A DNA stretch of 62,037 nt from Mycobacterium montefiorense (GTDB lineage Bacteria; Actinomycetota; Actinomycetes; Mycobacteriales; Mycobacteriaceae). A program made the translations under genes and the position numbers. The stretch is taken from the NCBI RefSeq assembly GCF_003112775.1, contig NZ_BFCH01000011.1, forward strand, positions 1 through 62,037, given 5' to 3'. The notes below the pieces were generated by a model that searched no databases, was not told where the DNA came from, and worked only from the letters and a program-made list of their open reading frames with translations. This document shows positions 10,033 through 22,060 of the stretch, piece after piece. Position 1 is the first letter of the stretch, and each line of letters begins with the position of its first letter.

Positions 10033-11246
10033 CGTCTCCCCCTGGCTGCAGGCCCCCCATCACGTGCTTGCCGCGCGATGTCCAGCGCCGCCTCGGCGAC
10101 CTGGCGCGCAGCATCCCGATGCCCCACCCGCGCGGCGGCCGCGGTCATCGCCGCCAGCCGCGGCGGGTCGGTGAGCAGCCCGGTCACCTCGCGGGCCACC
10201 AGCTCCGGCGTCAGGACAGCGTCGGGGATCACCATGCCGCCGCCGGCGTTGACCACCGGCAGCGCGTTGAGGCGCTGCTCGCCGTTGCCGATCGGCAGCG
10301 GGACGTAGATCGCCGGCAGGCCGACGGCGGACACCTCCGCGACCGTCATGGCGCCGGAGCGGCAGATGGCCAGGTCGGCAGCTGCATAGGCCAGATCCAT
10401 CCGGTCCAGATAGGGCACCGGCCGGTAAGGCGGATCGCCGTCTTGGGGTTCGCACAGCTCGAGGGTGTTCTTCGGGCCGTGCGCATGCAGCACGGACACG
10501 CACGCGGCGGCCAGGTCAGCGGCGGCCGCCGAGACCGCGCGGTTGAGTGAGACCGCGCCCTGCGAACCGCCGAACACCAGCAACACTCTCGCGTCAGCGG
10601 CAAAGCCGAAGTGCCGGCGCGCTTCGGCCCGCAGCGCCGTGCGGTCCAGCGTGGTGATGGTGGACCGGACCGGGACCCCGACCACCTCGGCGTGTCGTAG
10701 CCCGGAATCCGGCACCGCGGACAGCACCCGCTGCGCGGTCCGGGCGCCCACCCGGTTCGCCAGCCCGGCGCGGGCGTTGGCCTCGTGGATCACCACCGGG
10801 ATACGACGGCGGAACCTGGGAAAACCGCGGGCGGCCAGGTAGGCCGGCAGGGCCACGTAGCCGCCGAAACCCACCACCACGTCGGCGTCGACCACGTCGA
10901 GCACCGAACGGGTCTCCCGGACGGCACGCCATACCCGCGGTGGCAGCCGGGCCAGGTCACCACTGGGCTTACGTGGCAGCGGCACCGGAGTGATCAGTTC
11001 GAGGTGGTAGCCGCGTTCGGGGACCAGCCTGGTCTCGAGGCCACGCGCGGTGCCCAACGCGGTGATCCGGACGTGCGGATCCAGTGCGCTCAGAGCATCG
11101 GCGACGGCCATCGCGGGCTCCACATGACCGGCGGTGCCGCCGCCGGCCAGCACGACCGACAGGGAATTAAGTGACGACGAAGCGGCACCGGCGGGCGAGG
11201 GACTTACCCCCTGCCCGCCGGCCGGCTCCTTGACCGTGTGGTTCAC
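10029..11246 (-). CDS. murG: Lipid II-forming N-acetylglucosaminyltransferase MurG
   Basis: A GT28 glycosyltransferase of 405 residues with the Gly-rich acceptor loop [12 protein letters not shown] (about 34-45) and the C-terminal UDP-GlcNAc site ([10 protein letters not shown] followed by [13 protein letters not shown]). It transfers GlcNAc to lipid I at the inner face of the membrane. An N-terminal extension of about 28 residues precedes the first strand. The start overlaps ftsW by 4 nt. Confidence 0.96.
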   Translation of the reverse strand: MNHTVKEPAGGQGVSPSPAGAASSSLNSLSVVLAGGGTAGHVEPAMAVADALSALDPHVRITALGTARGLETRLVPERGYHLELITPVPLPRKPSGDLARLPPRVWRAVRETRSVLDVVDADVVVGFGGYVALPAYLAARGFPRFRRRIPVVIHEANARAGLANRVGARTAQRVLSAVPDSGLRHAEVVGVPVRSTITTLDRTALRAEARRHFGFAADARVLLVFGGSQGAVSLNRAVSAAAADLAAACVSVLHAHGPKNTLELCEPQDGDPPYRPVPYLDRMDLAYAAADLAICRSGAMTVAEVSAVGLPAIYVPLPIGNGEQRLNALPVVNAGGGMVIPDAVLTPELVAREVTGLLTDPPRLAAMTAAAARVGHRDAARQVAEAALDIARQARDGGPAARGRR

Positions 11247-12949
11247 CCGTAACGCTGACCTTCCAATGCGCGTGCGCGCCGTGCTTGACGCTGGCCGGCT
11301 CCCTGCCTCGGGTTGCGCTGGCCAGATCCATGATGCCCTGAACGGTCCGTCCGGGCAGCCGTCCGACCGAAAACCGGCCGCAATGGCGGCTCGGGCTTGC
11401 GGGCACTCTTGCGGGCGGGCGGCTCTGCTTTCCGGGCAGGGGCCTTGCGGGCCCGCCCCGGGGCGGGCGGTCGCGGCTTTTGCGGCTGCGCTCGCTTGCG
11501 ATCGCGAAACGACTCGATACGGCTGGGCACATACGGCTCCGGCGGCGGCAGCCGCAGCAACCGGTTCATCTTGTCGTCCCGCCCGGCACGCAGCGCGGCC
11601 ACCGCCTCGGGCTCATGCCGTGCCGCGTTACACATGATTCCAATCATGAAAAGCGTTGCAGCCGTGGATGTTCCACCAGCAGATATCAATGGGAGCTGCA
11701 GGCCGGTCACCGGCAGCACGCCGATCACGTAGCCGATGTTGATGAAGGCCTGCCCGAGGATCCACATCGTCGTGGTGGCGCTCAGCAGCCGCAGAAACGG
11801 GTCGGCCGACCGCCGCGCGATCCGCATCCCGGTGTAGGCGAACAACCCGAACAGCGCCAGCAGCCCGAACGCGCCGATGAAGCCGAGCTCCTCGCCGATG
11901 ATCGCGAAGATGAAGTCGTTGTGCGCGTTGGGCAGGTAGTTCCATTTGGCGGTGCCCTGGCCGAGACCGTCGCCGAAGATGCCGCCGTGGGCCAGCGCGA
12001 ACTTCGCCTGTCGTGCCTGGTAGCCGGTGTCCTGCGGGTCGTTCTCGGGGTTGATCCACGAGCGCACCCGGTCCGACCGGTATCCGGCCGACATTGCCAG
12101 AACCGCGCCGGCCATGATCACCGCCAGCAGCGACGTGCCGAAGACTCGCAGCGGCAACCCCGCGTACCACAGCAGGGCCAGCAGGATGATGCCCAGCGAC
12201 ACCGTCTGCCCGAGGTCGGGCTGGGCCACGATCAGCCCCAGCGCGATGACCGCGGCCGGTACCAGCGGGATCAGCATCTCGCGCAGCGAGGCTCGCTCCA
12301 GGCGGCGCGCGGCCAGCAGGTGGGCACCCCAGATCGCGAAGGCGATTTTGGCCAGCTCGGAGGGCTGCATCGACAAGCCGGCGACGACGAACCACTTCCG
12401 CGAACCGTTGGCGAGGTTCCCGATTCCGGGAACGAGCACCAGCACCAGCAAAATGATGGTGACCAGGTATCCCGGGAAGGCCACCCGCCGCAGAAACCGC
12501 ACCGGCATCCGCATCGCGACGTAGGCCCCGATGACCCCGATGACCGTCCACAACACCTGTTTGCCGAAGATCACCCACGCCGACCCGTCGTCGCCGTAGG
12601 ACCGCACACCCGACGCCGACAGCACCATGGTCAGGCCCAGTGTGGTCAGCAATGCGGTGATGGCGACGATCAGGTGAAACGAGGTCATGGGACGGCCCAG
12701 CCAGGCGCCGAACCGGGCGCGTGGACTGTGCTCCGGGTCTTTGACCTTAGTTTTCGCGGCCGCCGGGGTCCGTTCGTCGGGTGCCTCGTCCGACCCGGCA
12801 GCATCTGTTACGTCGGCGGTTTCCAGCGCGTCGGTTACGGCTTCGGCGTCCTCGGTCGTGTCGTCGGCGACGGCCTCCGCCGCCTCGGCCGGCGCGGTCT
12901 CGTTCTTCTTGTTGCCCCGACGTAAGCGCCGGGTCAGCGCGTTACCCAC
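11243..12949 (-). CDS. ftsW: Septal peptidoglycan polymerase FtsW (SEDS family)
   Basis: A SEDS-family polytopic protein of 568 residues from GTG 12949, with about ten membrane segments. It has LNPENDPQ-like ([13 protein letters not shown]) and [13 protein letters not shown] signatures, and a long Arg/Pro/Lys-rich cytoplasmic tail as in other mycobacterial FtsW, which binds FtsZ. The N-terminus has an acidic Ala/Glu/Asp insert of about 60 residues before [14 protein letters not shown] chose GTG 12949, 7 nt after the murD stop. The frame is open upstream to 13081, but that would overlap murD by 120 nt. Confidence 0.93.
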   Translation of the reverse strand: MGNALTRRLRRGNKKNETAPAEAAEAVADDTTEDAEAVTDALETADVTDAAGSDEAPDERTPAAAKTKVKDPEHSPRARFGAWLGRPMTSFHLIVAITALLTTLGLTMVLSASGVRSYGDDGSAWVIFGKQVLWTVIGVIGAYVAMRMPVRFLRRVAFPGYLVTIILLVLVLVPGIGNLANGSRKWFVVAGLSMQPSELAKIAFAIWGAHLLAARRLERASLREMLIPLVPAAVIALGLIVAQPDLGQTVSLGIILLALLWYAGLPLRVFGTSLLAVIMAGAVLAMSAGYRSDRVRSWINPENDPQDTGYQARQAKFALAHGGIFGDGLGQGTAKWNYLPNAHNDFIFAIIGEELGFIGAFGLLALFGLFAYTGMRIARRSADPFLRLLSATTTMWILGQAFINIGYVIGVLPVTGLQLPLISAGGTSTAATLFMIGIMCNAARHEPEAVAALRAGRDDKMNRLLRLPPPEPYVPSRIESFRDRKRAQPQKPRPPAPGRARKAPARKAEPPARKSARKPEPPLRPVFGRTAARTDRSGHHGSGQRNPRQGAGQRQARRARALEGQRYG

Positions 12950-12956
12950 AACCCGC

Positions 12957-14429
12957 CTACCGCAGCGCCGCACGTACCGCGGCCGCGAATGCGTCACCAC
13001 GGTCTGCGTAGCCGCTGAACTGGTCAAACGATGCCCCCGCCGGCGCCAGCAGCACCGTGTCTCCCGACTGTGCCAAATCACGAGCCGCGGCCACCGCCGC
13101 CGTCATCACGCGAACGCCGAGACCATCCCCCACACTGTCAACTTTTGTCACATCAGTATCAGCAGTCGCATGCATACCAGCATCCTCGCCTGTCACAACC
13201 TGGACGACCGGGACATCGGGCGCGTGTCGCGATAACGCATCGGCAACCTCTTGGCGATCGCGGCCGATGAGCACCGCACCGACCAGCCGGGATGCGATTC
13301 TGGCGACCTCTGCGTCCAGCGATGCGCCCTTGAGCAAACCGCCGGCCACCCACACCACCCGCGGGTAAGCCATGATCGACGCCTCGGCGGCGTGCGGGTT
13401 GGTGGCCTTCGAGTCGTCGACGTAGCGGATCCCGTCGGCCACAGCAACGACTTCGCAACGATGCCGGCCCAACTGAAACGTCGACACGGCTTCGGCGATC
13501 GCGGCGGCAGGCACGTCGACGCTGCGGGCCAGCGCCGCCGCGGCCAGGGTGTCGAGCACGCCGACGGGGCCCGGCACCGGGATGGACGCGGCCGGCAGCA
13601 GGGCCAGGTCGTCGGCAAAGGCGCGATCGATCAGCTGTCCGTCCCGTACGCCGAGCTCGCCGGGGGCCGGCTCGCCAAGCCGGAACCCGGCTCGCACCGG
13701 GGCCGCCGCGGTGCTCAGTAATGCGGCGGCCCGGCTGTCGTCCAGCCCGACGACCGCGACCCGGCCGCCCAGAACGCGGGCCTTCGCCGCGGTGTACTCG
13801 CCCATCGACGCATGCCAATCCAGATGGTCTTCGGCGATGTTGAGCACCACGCCCGCCTCCGGCTGCAGCGAGGGGGCCCAGAACAGCTGAAAGCTCGACA
13901 ACTCGACGGCCAGCAGGTCGGCCGGCTGGTCCAGCACGTCGAGGACGGGGTCGCCGATGTTGCCACAGAGCAGGCTGCGCCGTCCCCCGGCGATCAACAT
14001 GGCATGCAGCATCGACGTCGTCGTGGTCTTGCCGTTGGTGCCGGTCACGACCAGCCAGCGGCGTGGTGTGCCGTAACAGCCCGCTGCGTCCAGCCGCCAG
14101 GCCAGCTCCACGTCACCCCAGATCGGCACGCCCGCGGCCGCCGCGGCGGCCAGCACCGGCGCCGTCGGCTGGAAGCCGGGACTGGTGACCACCAGCGCAT
14201 AGTCGGCGATGTGCGCAACCGCCGTCGCCGGATCGACTGTCGCAACACCGCTTTCGGTGTAAGGACGCAGCATCACCGGATCGTCGTCGCACAGCGTCGC
14301 CGCGGCGCCGAATCGGGTCAGCGCACCCAGAATTGCCCGGCCGGTCACCCGGGCACCGGCGATCAGGACGGGCGCACCCGCCAGCTGGGGGTACCGCCCG
14401 CTTGCGGGGGAGGGTTCGAGCCCAGGCAT
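12957..14429 (-). CDS. murD: UDP-N-acetylmuramoylalanine--D-glutamate ligase MurD
   Basis: A three-domain Mur ligase of 490 residues from ATG 14429. The P-loop is [14 protein letters not shown], followed by the [12 protein letters not shown]-terminal signature. It adds D-Glu to the stem peptide. I placed the start at ATG 14429, one base after the mraY stop; a GTG at 14459 gives ten more residues that align less well with the family. Confidence 0.95.
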   Translation of the reverse strand: MPGLEPSPASGRYPQLAGAPVLIAGARVTGRAILGALTRFGAAATLCDDDPVMLRPYTESGVATVDPATAVAHIADYALVVTSPGFQPTAPVLAAAAAAGVPIWGDVELAWRLDAAGCYGTPRRWLVVTGTNGKTTTTSMLHAMLIAGGRRSLLCGNIGDPVLDVLDQPADLLAVELSSFQLFWAPSLQPEAGVVLNIAEDHLDWHASMGEYTAAKARVLGGRVAVVGLDDSRAAALLSTAAAPVRAGFRLGEPAPGELGVRDGQLIDRAFADDLALLPAASIPVPGPVGVLDTLAAAALARSVDVPAAAIAEAVSTFQLGRHRCEVVAVADGIRYVDDSKATNPHAAEASIMAYPRVVWVAGGLLKGASLDAEVARIASRLVGAVLIGRDRQEVADALSRHAPDVPVVQVVTGEDAGMHATADTDVTKVDSVGDGLGVRVMTAAVAAARDLAQSGDTVLLAPAGASFDQFSGYADRGDAFAAAVRAALR

Positions 14430-14430
14430 G

Positions 14431-15510
14431 TCATGCGCCGATCGTGGCGAGCCACTCACCGTAGAACAGCGCGACGCCCAGGCCGCAGGCGATCGCGGTG
14501 AGCAGCCAGAAGCGGATGATCACCGTCGTTTCGGCCCACCCGCTCAACTCGAAATGGTGGTGGAAGGGCGCCATCCGGAACACCCGGCGCCCGGTGGTCC
14601 GGAAGGTCAGGATCTGCAGCACCACCGAGATGACCTCAGCGACGAACAGCGAACCCAGCACCACCGCAAGGATCTCGGTGCGGCTGGTGACGGACAAACC
14701 CGCGATGATGCCGCCCAGCGCCAGCGAACCGGTGTCGCCCATGAAGATCTTGGCGGGCGCGGCATTCCACCACAGGAACCCGATGCACGCGCCGGCGGTC
14801 GCGGCCGCGACGATCGCCAGATCCAGCGGGTCGCGCACGTTGTAGCAGGCCAGCCCGGGCGCGGTGGCACAGGCGTTGCGGTACTGCCAGAAGGTGATCA
14901 ACACGTAGGCACCGGTGACCATCGCCATGCAGCCGGCAGCCAGCCCGTCCAGGCCGTCGGTGAAGTTGACCGCGTTGGACCAGGCGCTGACAACGACCAC
15001 GCAGAACAGCACGAAAAGTCCGGGAGTCAGTGCGACGGTGGCAATCTCGCGCACATAGGACAGATCCGAGCTGGCCGGCGTCAGGCCGTTGGCGTTGTGG
15101 AATCCCAGCACCAGCACACCGAACAGCACCGCCGCCAGAATCTGCCCGACCGTCTTGGCGGTCTTGTTCAGCCCCAGGTTGCGTGACCTGCGGATTTTGA
15201 TCAAGTCGTCGAGGAAGCCGACCCCGCCCAGCATCGTGGCCAGGCCCAACACCAACAGTCCCGACGCGGAGACCCCCTCGCCGTCGAACGCCAGCCCGAC
15301 GAGGTGGGTGCCCAGGTAGCCGGCCCAGATGCCCGCCAAGATCGCCACGCCGCCCATCGACGGCGTGCCGCGCTTGGTGTGATGGCTCGGCGGGCCGTCC
15401 TCACGAATCTGGTGACCGAAACCCTGCTTGCTGAACAGCCGGATTAGCGCCGGGGTCAACAGAATTGACACGGTCAAGGCGATCGCGAGGGCGACGAGAA
15501 TCTGTCTCAC
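14431..15510 (-). CDS. mraY: Phospho-MurNAc-pentapeptide translocase MraY
   Basis: A ten-helix membrane enzyme of 359 residues that makes lipid I from UDP-MurNAc-pentapeptide and decaprenyl phosphate. Signatures are KRGTPSMGG (early loop), VGFLDDLIK (Asp-rich catalytic site), [15 protein letters not shown] and the C-terminal FHHHFE motif. The start overlaps murF by 4 nt. Confidence 0.97.
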   Translation of the reverse strand: MRQILVALAIALTVSILLTPALIRLFSKQGFGHQIREDGPPSHHTKRGTPSMGGVAILAGIWAGYLGTHLVGLAFDGEGVSASGLLVLGLATMLGGVGFLDDLIKIRRSRNLGLNKTAKTVGQILAAVLFGVLVLGFHNANGLTPASSDLSYVREIATVALTPGLFVLFCVVVVSAWSNAVNFTDGLDGLAAGCMAMVTGAYVLITFWQYRNACATAPGLACYNVRDPLDLAIVAAATAGACIGFLWWNAAPAKIFMGDTGSLALGGIIAGLSVTSRTEILAVVLGSLFVAEVISVVLQILTFRTTGRRVFRMAPFHHHFELSGWAETTVIIRFWLLTAIACGLGVALFYGEWLATIGA

Positions 15511-17036
15511 GGGCGAGCCTCGCCGTCTGCGGCCAGCGCCTCTGCCAGCGCACGCAGGCCAGCGGCCTTCGACGCCTTCACCAGGACGACGTCACCGGAT
15601 TGCAGTTCGGCCCGCAACAACGCCAGGGCGGCGTCGCCGTCGGCCACGTTCACCGCCTCGGCGCCCCACGAGCCCTCCATGACCGCAGCGTGATGCATCG
15701 CGGTGACCGACCTCCCCGTTCCCACGACAACAAGTCGAGACACATCTAAGCGCACCGCCAGCCGTCCGATGGCATCGTGCTCGGTTATCGCGTCCTCGCC
15801 GAGCTCGGCCATCTCGCCCAACACCGCCCAGCTGCGCCTCTTTTTCCCCGCCGGAACTTCCCCGCCGGCGGCGATCCAGGCCAGTGCCTGCATTCCGGCC
15901 CGCATCGAGTCGGGGTTGGCGTTGTAGGCGTCGTCGATGACGGTCACCCCGTCGGAACGGTTCGTCACGTGCATGCGGTGCCGCGACACCGGGCCGGCCG
16001 CGGCCAGCGACGCCGCGATCTGCTCGACGCTGGCGCCACACTGCAGCGCGACCGCAGCGGCGCATAACGCATTGGTGACCTGGTGTTCGCCGTAGACACC
16101 GAGCGCAACCTCGGCTTCCACGGCGCCTCGCGCGTCCATCGCGTGCAGGGTAAATCGCGGCCTGGCCAATTCGTCCAGCGACACGCCTTCGGCCCAGACG
16201 TCGCTGGGTCCCGAATCGGTGTGGCTGGCTCCGCTGACCCGCACCACCCAGCCAGAGCTGACGTGCGCCATGGCCGCCACCGACGGGTCGTCGACATTGA
16301 GAACGACCACTCCGGAAGCTGGAACAGATTGTGGCAGTTCAGATTTCGTTCGAGCGATGGCCTCGCGCGAACCAAACTCGCCTAGGTGCGCGGTGCCGAC
16401 GTTGAGCACGACGCCGATCGCGGGCGGGGCGATCTGCGCCAGGGCGGCGATATTGCCGGGATGACGCGCTGACATCTCCAAAACCAGGTAGTCGGTGCTG
16501 CGCGTCGCGCGCAGCACCGTCCAGGGATGCCCCAGCTCGTTGTTGAACGATCCCGGCGGCGCCACCACCTCACCCAGCGGTTCGAGCACCGCGGCCACCA
16601 GGTCTTTGGTCGACGTCTTTCCCGACGAGCCGGTGATCCCGATGATCGTCAGGCCACCGGCCACCAGCTCCTCGGCCACCACTTTCGCCAGCTTGGCCAG
16701 CGCGCCCAGCACCGCGGCACCCGAACCGTCGGGATCGTGCTCGAGCACCCCGGCCCGCGACCCGGAAGCCCCCTGGGGGGCAACCACGATGGCGGGAACC
16801 CCGACCGGCCGCGCGGCCAGCACCGCCACCGCGCCGGCGGCTACCGCCGAGGCCGCGTAGTCATGGCCGTCCGAGCGCGCGCCCGGCAGCGCCAGAAATA
16901 GCCCGCCCGGACCGGCGGCGCGCGAGTCGAACTCAACGGTCCCGGTGACGTGGAGTTCCGCGGCGTCGCGCGGCGAGATGTCGGCCAGGGTGCCGCCGAC
17001 GATATCGGCGATCTGCGCGACGGTCAGGTCGATCAT
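15507..17036 (-). CDS. murF: UDP-MurNAc-tripeptide--D-alanyl-D-alanine ligase MurF
   Basis: A 509-residue Mur ligase that adds D-Ala-D-Ala to complete the pentapeptide. The P-loop is [15 protein letters not shown], with the conserved NAxPDSM-type segment ([13 protein letters not shown]) and a C-terminal domain. It overlaps murE by 4 nt (ATGA). Confidence 0.97.
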   Translation of the reverse strand: MIDLTVAQIADIVGGTLADISPRDAAELHVTGTVEFDSRAAGPGGLFLALPGARSDGHDYAASAVAAGAVAVLAARPVGVPAIVVAPQGASGSRAGVLEHDPDGSGAAVLGALAKLAKVVAEELVAGGLTIIGITGSSGKTSTKDLVAAVLEPLGEVVAPPGSFNNELGHPWTVLRATRSTDYLVLEMSARHPGNIAALAQIAPPAIGVVLNVGTAHLGEFGSREAIARTKSELPQSVPASGVVVLNVDDPSVAAMAHVSSGWVVRVSGASHTDSGPSDVWAEGVSLDELARPRFTLHAMDARGAVEAEVALGVYGEHQVTNALCAAAVALQCGASVEQIAASLAAAGPVSRHRMHVTNRSDGVTVIDDAYNANPDSMRAGMQALAWIAAGGEVPAGKKRRSWAVLGEMAELGEDAITEHDAIGRLAVRLDVSRLVVVGTGRSVTAMHHAAVMEGSWGAEAVNVADGDAALALLRAELQSGDVVLVKASKAAGLRALAEALAADGEARP

Positions 17037-18577
17037 CGGCGTGCCTTGCGGAGGTCTTCCAGCGCTGCCGCCAGCTCCACCCGGTCGTCGAACGGGCGGA
17101 CCACGTCGCCGGTGCGCTGCCCGGTTTCGTGGCCTTTCCCGGCGATCAGCACCACGTCGCCGGGGCCGGCCCAGCCGACCGCGTACCGGATCGCGTCACA
17201 CCGGTCGGCGATCTCGACCACCTGCGCTAGTGAGCCGACTTCCGTTGCGCCGGTGACGATCTCGCGCCGAATCGCCGCGGGGTCCTCACTGCGCGGGTTG
17301 TCGTCGGTGACGACAACGAGGTCGGCCAGCTCGGCGGCGACGCCGCCCATCGGCCCGCGCTTGCCCGGGTCGCGATCGCCGCCGGCGCCGAACACCACCG
17401 CGAGCCGCCGACCCGGCTGCAGCAGGGTGGTCAATACCGCCCGTAGCGCGCCGGGCTTGTGGGCGTAATCGACGAGGGCCAGGAAATCCTGGTCGCGATC
17501 GATGTCTTCCAATCGTCCCGGAACACGGGTGTCCAGCAGCCCCGCCGCCGCCTGCTCCGGCGAGACCCCGACCGCGTCCAGAATTGCCAGTGCTACAAGA
17601 CAATTGGCGATGTTGTAGCCGCCCGTGAGCCGAATACCAATACGGTGTTTACCACCGGCGGGGTCGACGACGGTGAACTCTTGTCCCCCGGCGCTCGTCG
17701 ACGCCAGGTCCGTTGCGCGCCAATGCGCCGGTTGGCCGGTGACACTGACCGTGATCGCGTCGGTGGCACGCGCGGCCATCGCCCGACCGGCATCGTCGTC
17801 GACGCAGACCACGGCCCGGCGAGCGTGCAGCGGCGAGTTCGGATCGAACAGCATCGCCTTGGCTTCGAAGTAGTCGGCCATGGTGGGATGAAAGTCGAGG
17901 TGGTCGCGGGATAGGTTGGTGAATCCGCCTACCGCGAAACGGGTTCCGTCGACCCGGCCCAACGTCAACGCGTGGCTGGAGACCTCCATGACGACGGTGT
18001 CCACCCCGCGCTCGGCCATCGCCGCCAGCATCGCCTGCAGCGCGGGCGCCTCCGGAGTGGTCAGCGCGCTGGGGATGTCGGCGCCGTCGATGCGGATGCC
18101 GATGGTGCCGATCAACCCCGCGGTATGGCCGCCGGCGCGCAGACCAGACTCGACCAGATAGGTCGTGGTGGTTTTACCGGAGGTGCCGGTGATCCCGACC
18201 ACCGTCACCCGGTCCGACGGATTGTCGTACACGGTGGCGGCCAGCGCGCCGAGGATGCTGCGGGGCGCCGGCTGCACCAAGGTAGGCACGGCGCCGGCCA
18301 GCGTGCCCATCTCGGCGGCCCCGGCCGCGTCGGTGAGCACCGCGACGGCACCGCGTTCGATCGCGTCGCCGGCGTAGCGGGCACCGTGGGTGGCCGAGCC
18401 GGCCAGTGCGGCGAACAGGTCGCCGGGCAACACGTCCTGGGCACGCAGTGTCACCCCGGTGATCGACACGTCCGGGACGGCGCCCCCGCCGGCCAGCACC
18501 GCGCCCACTTGCTCCGCCAGCGCAGGCAGCCGCACGCCCGCGCCCTTGCTGGGGCGCAGCTCATCCGATACCTGCAC
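17033..18577 (-). CDS. murE: UDP-MurNAc-L-Ala-D-Glu:meso-DAP ligase MurE
   Basis: A 514-residue Mur ligase with P-loop [16 protein letters not shown], the carbamylated-lysine region ([11 protein letters not shown]) and the DNPR motif ([12 protein letters not shown]) that marks enzymes specific for meso-diaminopimelate. Start is GTG 18577, with a GGAGG-like site upstream; no better start exists in frame. The gap to pbpB is only 148 bp; in M. tuberculosis four genes (Rv2159c-Rv2162c) lie there. Confidence 0.96.
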   Translation of the reverse strand: MQVSDELRPSKGAGVRLPALAEQVGAVLAGGGAVPDVSITGVTLRAQDVLPGDLFAALAGSATHGARYAGDAIERGAVAVLTDAAGAAEMGTLAGAVPTLVQPAPRSILGALAATVYDNPSDRVTVVGITGTSGKTTTTYLVESGLRAGGHTAGLIGTIGIRIDGADIPSALTTPEAPALQAMLAAMAERGVDTVVMEVSSHALTLGRVDGTRFAVGGFTNLSRDHLDFHPTMADYFEAKAMLFDPNSPLHARRAVVCVDDDAGRAMAARATDAITVSVTGQPAHWRATDLASTSAGGQEFTVVDPAGGKHRIGIRLTGGYNIANCLVALAILDAVGVSPEQAAAGLLDTRVPGRLEDIDRDQDFLALVDYAHKPGALRAVLTTLLQPGRRLAVVFGAGGDRDPGKRGPMGGVAAELADLVVVTDDNPRSEDPAAIRREIVTGATEVGSLAQVVEIADRCDAIRYAVGWAGPGDVVLIAGKGHETGQRTGDVVRPFDDRVELAAALEDLRKARR

Positions 18578-18725
18578 TTCCGGTCACACCTCCCGCCGAC
18601 GCCGCGTGATCGCCATGACCAGCCATGACACCCTACCTAGGCGCGGCCCAGCCGGAGGCACGTCCGCGCTCCCGTCCAGTGTGCGTTCAGGGCAATGCCG
18701 GGGACCCGGCACCCGCGTGGGGCTC

Positions 18726-20780
18726 CTAGGTGGCCTGCAGGGTCAGCGGCGGCCCCGGGTCGGGTGAGAGCGGGACGTTCTCCCGCTGCATCAGCCAGCC
18801 GGCGATGTTGTGGAACAGCGGGGCTGCCGAGTGGCCGGGCGTACCGTCCGCGTTGCGCTCGGGGTTGTCCATCATGATGCCGATCACGTAGCGGGGATTG
18901 TCGACGGTGGCCATCCCGGCGAAGGTGATCCAGTAGACGTTGTCGAAGTAGCAGCCGCAGCCCGGGTTGATCTGCTGGGCGGTGCCCGTCTTGCCGGCCA
19001 TCTGGTAACCGGGCACCGCCGCCGCGGTACCGGTGCCCTGTTGGTAGCCCATCGGGTCGCGTTGCACGACGGCTCGCAGCATTTGGCGCACCGTCTGCGC
19101 GGTCTGTGACGACACCACCCGAACGCCCTCGGGGCGCGCTTCTTCGGTCCGGCTGCCGTCGGGGGCGACGGTGGCTTTGATGATTCGCGGCGGCATCCGC
19201 ACCCCGTCGTTGGCGATCGTCTGGTACATGTCCGTCATCTGCAGCAGAGTCATCGAAAGACCTTGGCCGATAGGCAGGTTGGAGAAGGTGCTGCCCGACC
19301 ACTGGTCGATGGGCGGCACCAGCCCGGCGCTCTCACCGGGCAGCCCCACGTTGGTGCGCTGCCCGAGCCCGAACTTGCGGACCATATCGTAAAAGCGTTC
19401 CGGGCCAACGCGTTGGGCCAGCATCAGCGTTCCGACGTTGGACGACTTCCCGAACACACCGGTGGTGGTGTAGGGCATCACGCCGTGGTCCCACGCGTCA
19501 TGGATGGTGACACCACCCATGTTGATGGAGCCCGGGACCTGGAGCACCTCGTCGGGGTTGGTCAGGCCGTACTCGATGACCGAGGAGGCGGTGATGATCT
19601 TGTTCACCGAGCCCGGCTCGAACGGCGAGGACACCGACAGGTTGCCCAGTTGCCGGTCGGCCTGCCGGCCGATGTCCTGGGACGGGTCAAAGGTGTTGTC
19701 GTTGGCCATGGCCAACACTTCACCGGTCTTGGAATCCAGGACGACAGCCGAAACATTGTGCGCCCCAGATAGGTTCCTGGCTTGCTGAACCTGCTGCTGC
19801 ACGTAGAACTGGATGTCGTCGTCGATGGTGAGCTGGACGGTCGAACCGTTGACCGCCTTGTGCCGGTTGCGGTAACTGCCGGGGATGACCACGCCGTCGG
19901 ACCCGCGGTCGTAGGTGAGCGAACCGTCGGTTCCCGACAGCACCGAGTCCATACTGTCCTCGAGTCCGAGCAAGCCGTGACCGTCCCAGTCGATGCCGCC
20001 GACGATGTTGGCCGCCAGCGATCCGCCCGGATACTGACGCAGATCCTGTCGCTCGGAACCGACCTCGGGATACTTGTCCGAGATCGCGCTGGCGACGGCC
20101 GGGTCGACGGCACGCGCCAAATAGGCGAAGTTGTCCTCTGTTTGCAGCTTCTTCAGCACGGTCGCATAGTCCGGCCTGTTGTTCAGCCGACTGGAAACCT
20201 CTTTGGCGATGTCACGCAGCCGCTGCTGCGGATCGGGCGCCGCCGGGTTCTTCTTTTTGGCATCCTCCAATTGCTGGCGGATCTTCTTCGGCTGGAACGT
20301 CAACGCACGCGACTCGATGGTGAAGGCCAGCTGTTGGTTGTTGCGGTCAACGATGCTGCCGCGGATGGCTTTTGAGACGTCGGTGACCTTGAGCTGGCTG
20401 GCGGCCTGGGCTCGCAGTTTCGGCGCGCTGGTTACCTGTAGGACGAACAACTGCGCCCCGGCCACCAGCATCAGCACCAGGATGACTGCGTAGCCGGCTC
20501 GATGCCGAAAGACGAAAGATGCGCCGCGCGTTCCGGCCTCGACGGCTGGCCGGGTGCGTCGCTCACGTGCCGAGTGGCCCAGCGCCGCCTCCGCCCGGCC
20601 CGGGGCGGCGGATTTCTTGGCCTTACCAAATCCCTTGGACTCCTGCGCATCCCGGCCTCTTTGCGCCTTTTCCGGTTTGCGACTGCGGTTCGGCTGCCGC
20701 ATCTCCCTGGCTTCTCGCGGTTTACCCGGACCGCGCGACGACCGCGACCGTCGGGTCCGGCCGTCCTCGCCGCGGCTCAC
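18726..20780 (-). CDS. pbpB: Septal transpeptidase PbpB (PBP3/FtsI)
   Basis: A class B penicillin-binding protein of 684 residues. It has an Arg/Ser-rich cytoplasmic tail (about 1-100), a single membrane anchor (about 105-125), a non-catalytic dimerisation domain and the transpeptidase domain with all three active-site motifs: SVNK (SxxK), SSN (SxN) and KTGT (KTG). It cross-links septal peptidoglycan with FtsW. The start GTG 20780 overlaps the upstream ftsL-like gene by 4 nt. Confidence 0.96.
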   Translation of the reverse strand: MSRGEDGRTRRSRSSRGPGKPREAREMRQPNRSRKPEKAQRGRDAQESKGFGKAKKSAAPGRAEAALGHSARERRTRPAVEAGTRGASFVFRHRAGYAVILVLMLVAGAQLFVLQVTSAPKLRAQAASQLKVTDVSKAIRGSIVDRNNQQLAFTIESRALTFQPKKIRQQLEDAKKKNPAAPDPQQRLRDIAKEVSSRLNNRPDYATVLKKLQTEDNFAYLARAVDPAVASAISDKYPEVGSERQDLRQYPGGSLAANIVGGIDWDGHGLLGLEDSMDSVLSGTDGSLTYDRGSDGVVIPGSYRNRHKAVNGSTVQLTIDDDIQFYVQQQVQQARNLSGAHNVSAVVLDSKTGEVLAMANDNTFDPSQDIGRQADRQLGNLSVSSPFEPGSVNKIITASSVIEYGLTNPDEVLQVPGSINMGGVTIHDAWDHGVMPYTTTGVFGKSSNVGTLMLAQRVGPERFYDMVRKFGLGQRTNVGLPGESAGLVPPIDQWSGSTFSNLPIGQGLSMTLLQMTDMYQTIANDGVRMPPRIIKATVAPDGSRTEEARPEGVRVVSSQTAQTVRQMLRAVVQRDPMGYQQGTGTAAAVPGYQMAGKTGTAQQINPGCGCYFDNVYWITFAGMATVDNPRYVIGIMMDNPERNADGTPGHSAAPLFHNIAGWLMQRENVPLSPDPGPPLTLQAT

Positions 20781-22060
20781 CGGGCCGCGCCTGGCATGGC
20801 GGCCGCCGGTGGCGCGAACTGTAGGCCGTTATTCGGCGCGAGCACCGGTGCGGCCTGCGGCCCGGTGAGACTGGGCAGGACCGGGACACCGGCCTGGGAG
20901 CTCTGCGGCGCCATACCCGGTTGCACGGGAACTGGTATTTCCGCGGGTACGGGTGCCGCCGGTACCGCCAGCGGCAGCCCCCCGACCGGGATCGGCACTT
21001 CGGCGGGCACCGGAGCGATCGCCTGGCCTGCCTGTGCCGGCATCGGCAGGCCAGGAGTCGGCAACCCCTGCGCCGGCAACCCCTGCGCCGGCAGCCCTTG
21101 AGTGGGCAGCCCTTGAGTGGGCAGCCCTGGCGCGGGCACCCCCGGGAATTGCCCGGCGAACGGCCCACCGGGTGCACCGGGCACCGGGGGCGCGGCCGGC
21201 GGCAGGTGCTGGCCTCCTACCGTCGTCGAGCCATCCGGAGCGCGTAGTAGCGCCTCGGGCCCACCGGGCCGGCCCGGCACCAGAACAGCACCCAGATCCG
21301 GTTGCACTCGAACCGGGACTTCCGGCGGCAACGCCGCCGGCTTCGGGGGCGCCGCAGGGCCTTCATCGGGCAGCTTGGTGTTCAGCGGCGGCGGCGGAAC
21401 GCCATCGGCCGGCTTGGGCGTACCGACGACCACCCAGTTACCGGACGGATCCTGGATCAGGTGCGCGGTGTCCCGCGTCGGGATCATGCCCTGCTTGCGG
21501 GCCGCCTCGGCCAGCGCCGGCGCGGCCTCCGCCTCGCGCACATCGCGTTCCAGCGCCTCCTTCTGCTGCTGCAGCATTCGGGTCTTCTCGCGAGCGTGGC
21601 TCAACTGGTAGGAGCGCTCGGCGGAGTCGGTGGACAACCACAGCGTCAGTGCCAGCCCAAGTCCGAGCGCACCGATGATCAGCACGACGAACGGAACCTT
21701 GGCCAGCAGTGTCTGCGGGCGCAGGTCGATCGAGGACAACCGGATGGCTATCCGCTCAGTCAGCCGAGGCCGAATAACTTTGGGCGCCTTGGCCTTCCGC
21801 GCTTTGGCACGCGCCTTGGCCTGGCCGCTGTTCTTGGGGCGTGCCGATCGCTCGACCGGGCGCGCATTAGGACTGGTCTGCGGTCCCGATTTCGCTGCCC
21901 GCGCCTCGCGGCCGGTCGTCGAGCCCTTCGTCGGCCGGGTGCGACGCGCCGTCGAGTCCGCCGCGCTGCGCCTGGCCTTACGGGCAGCAACGTCACGCCC
22001 GCCGCGACGGTCACTGCCGCCCCGGCGCTTTGGCGTCTCGCGCTTGGCTTTCGCTCTCAT
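20777..22060 (-). CDS. FtsL-like proline-rich division protein (Rv2164c type)
   Basis: The 427-residue product has a very basic N-terminal tail (1-110), one membrane helix (about 122-143), a leucine/glutamine coiled coil (about 145-182) and a long Pro/Ala/Gly-rich external tail. The single helix plus short coiled coil, and the position between rsmH and pbpB, match FtsL. Mycobacterial members are larger than usual because of the tail, which here includes back-to-back [10 protein letters not shown] pentapeptides. It overlaps rsmH by 4 nt (ATGA) and pbpB by 4 nt. Confidence 0.85.
   Translation of the reverse strand: MRAKAKRETPKRRGGSDRRGGRDVAARKARRSAADSTARRTRPTKGSTTGREARAAKSGPQTSPNARPVERSARPKNSGQAKARAKARKAKAPKVIRPRLTERIAIRLSSIDLRPQTLLAKVPFVVLIIGALGLGLALTLWLSTDSAERSYQLSHAREKTRMLQQQKEALERDVREAEAAPALAEAARKQGMIPTRDTAHLIQDPSGNWVVVGTPKPADGVPPPPLNTKLPDEGPAAPPKPAALPPEVPVRVQPDLGAVLVPGRPGGPEALLRAPDGSTTVGGQHLPPAAPPVPGAPGGPFAGQFPGVPAPGLPTQGLPTQGLPAQGLPAQGLPTPGLPMPAQAGQAIAPVPAEVPIPVGGLPLAVPAAPVPAEIPVPVQPGMAPQSSQAGVPVLPSLTGPQAAPVLAPNNGLQFAPPAAAMPGAAR
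21060..21125. repeat. 15-bp tandem repeats in the Pro-rich tail of the FtsL-like gene
   Basis: The coding strand contains consecutive five-codon units for Gly-Leu-Pro-Thr/Ala-Gln (about four close copies plus degenerate flanking ones), visible on the plus strand as alternating GGCAACCCCTGCGCC and GGCAGCCCTTGAGTG. The repeat extends an exported, probably disordered tail. Confidence 0.75.

Noticed and set aside
11480..12925. 481-codon plus-strand frame over ftsW
   Set aside because: Antisense shadow of ftsW; Gln/Arg/His-rich, no recognisable fold.
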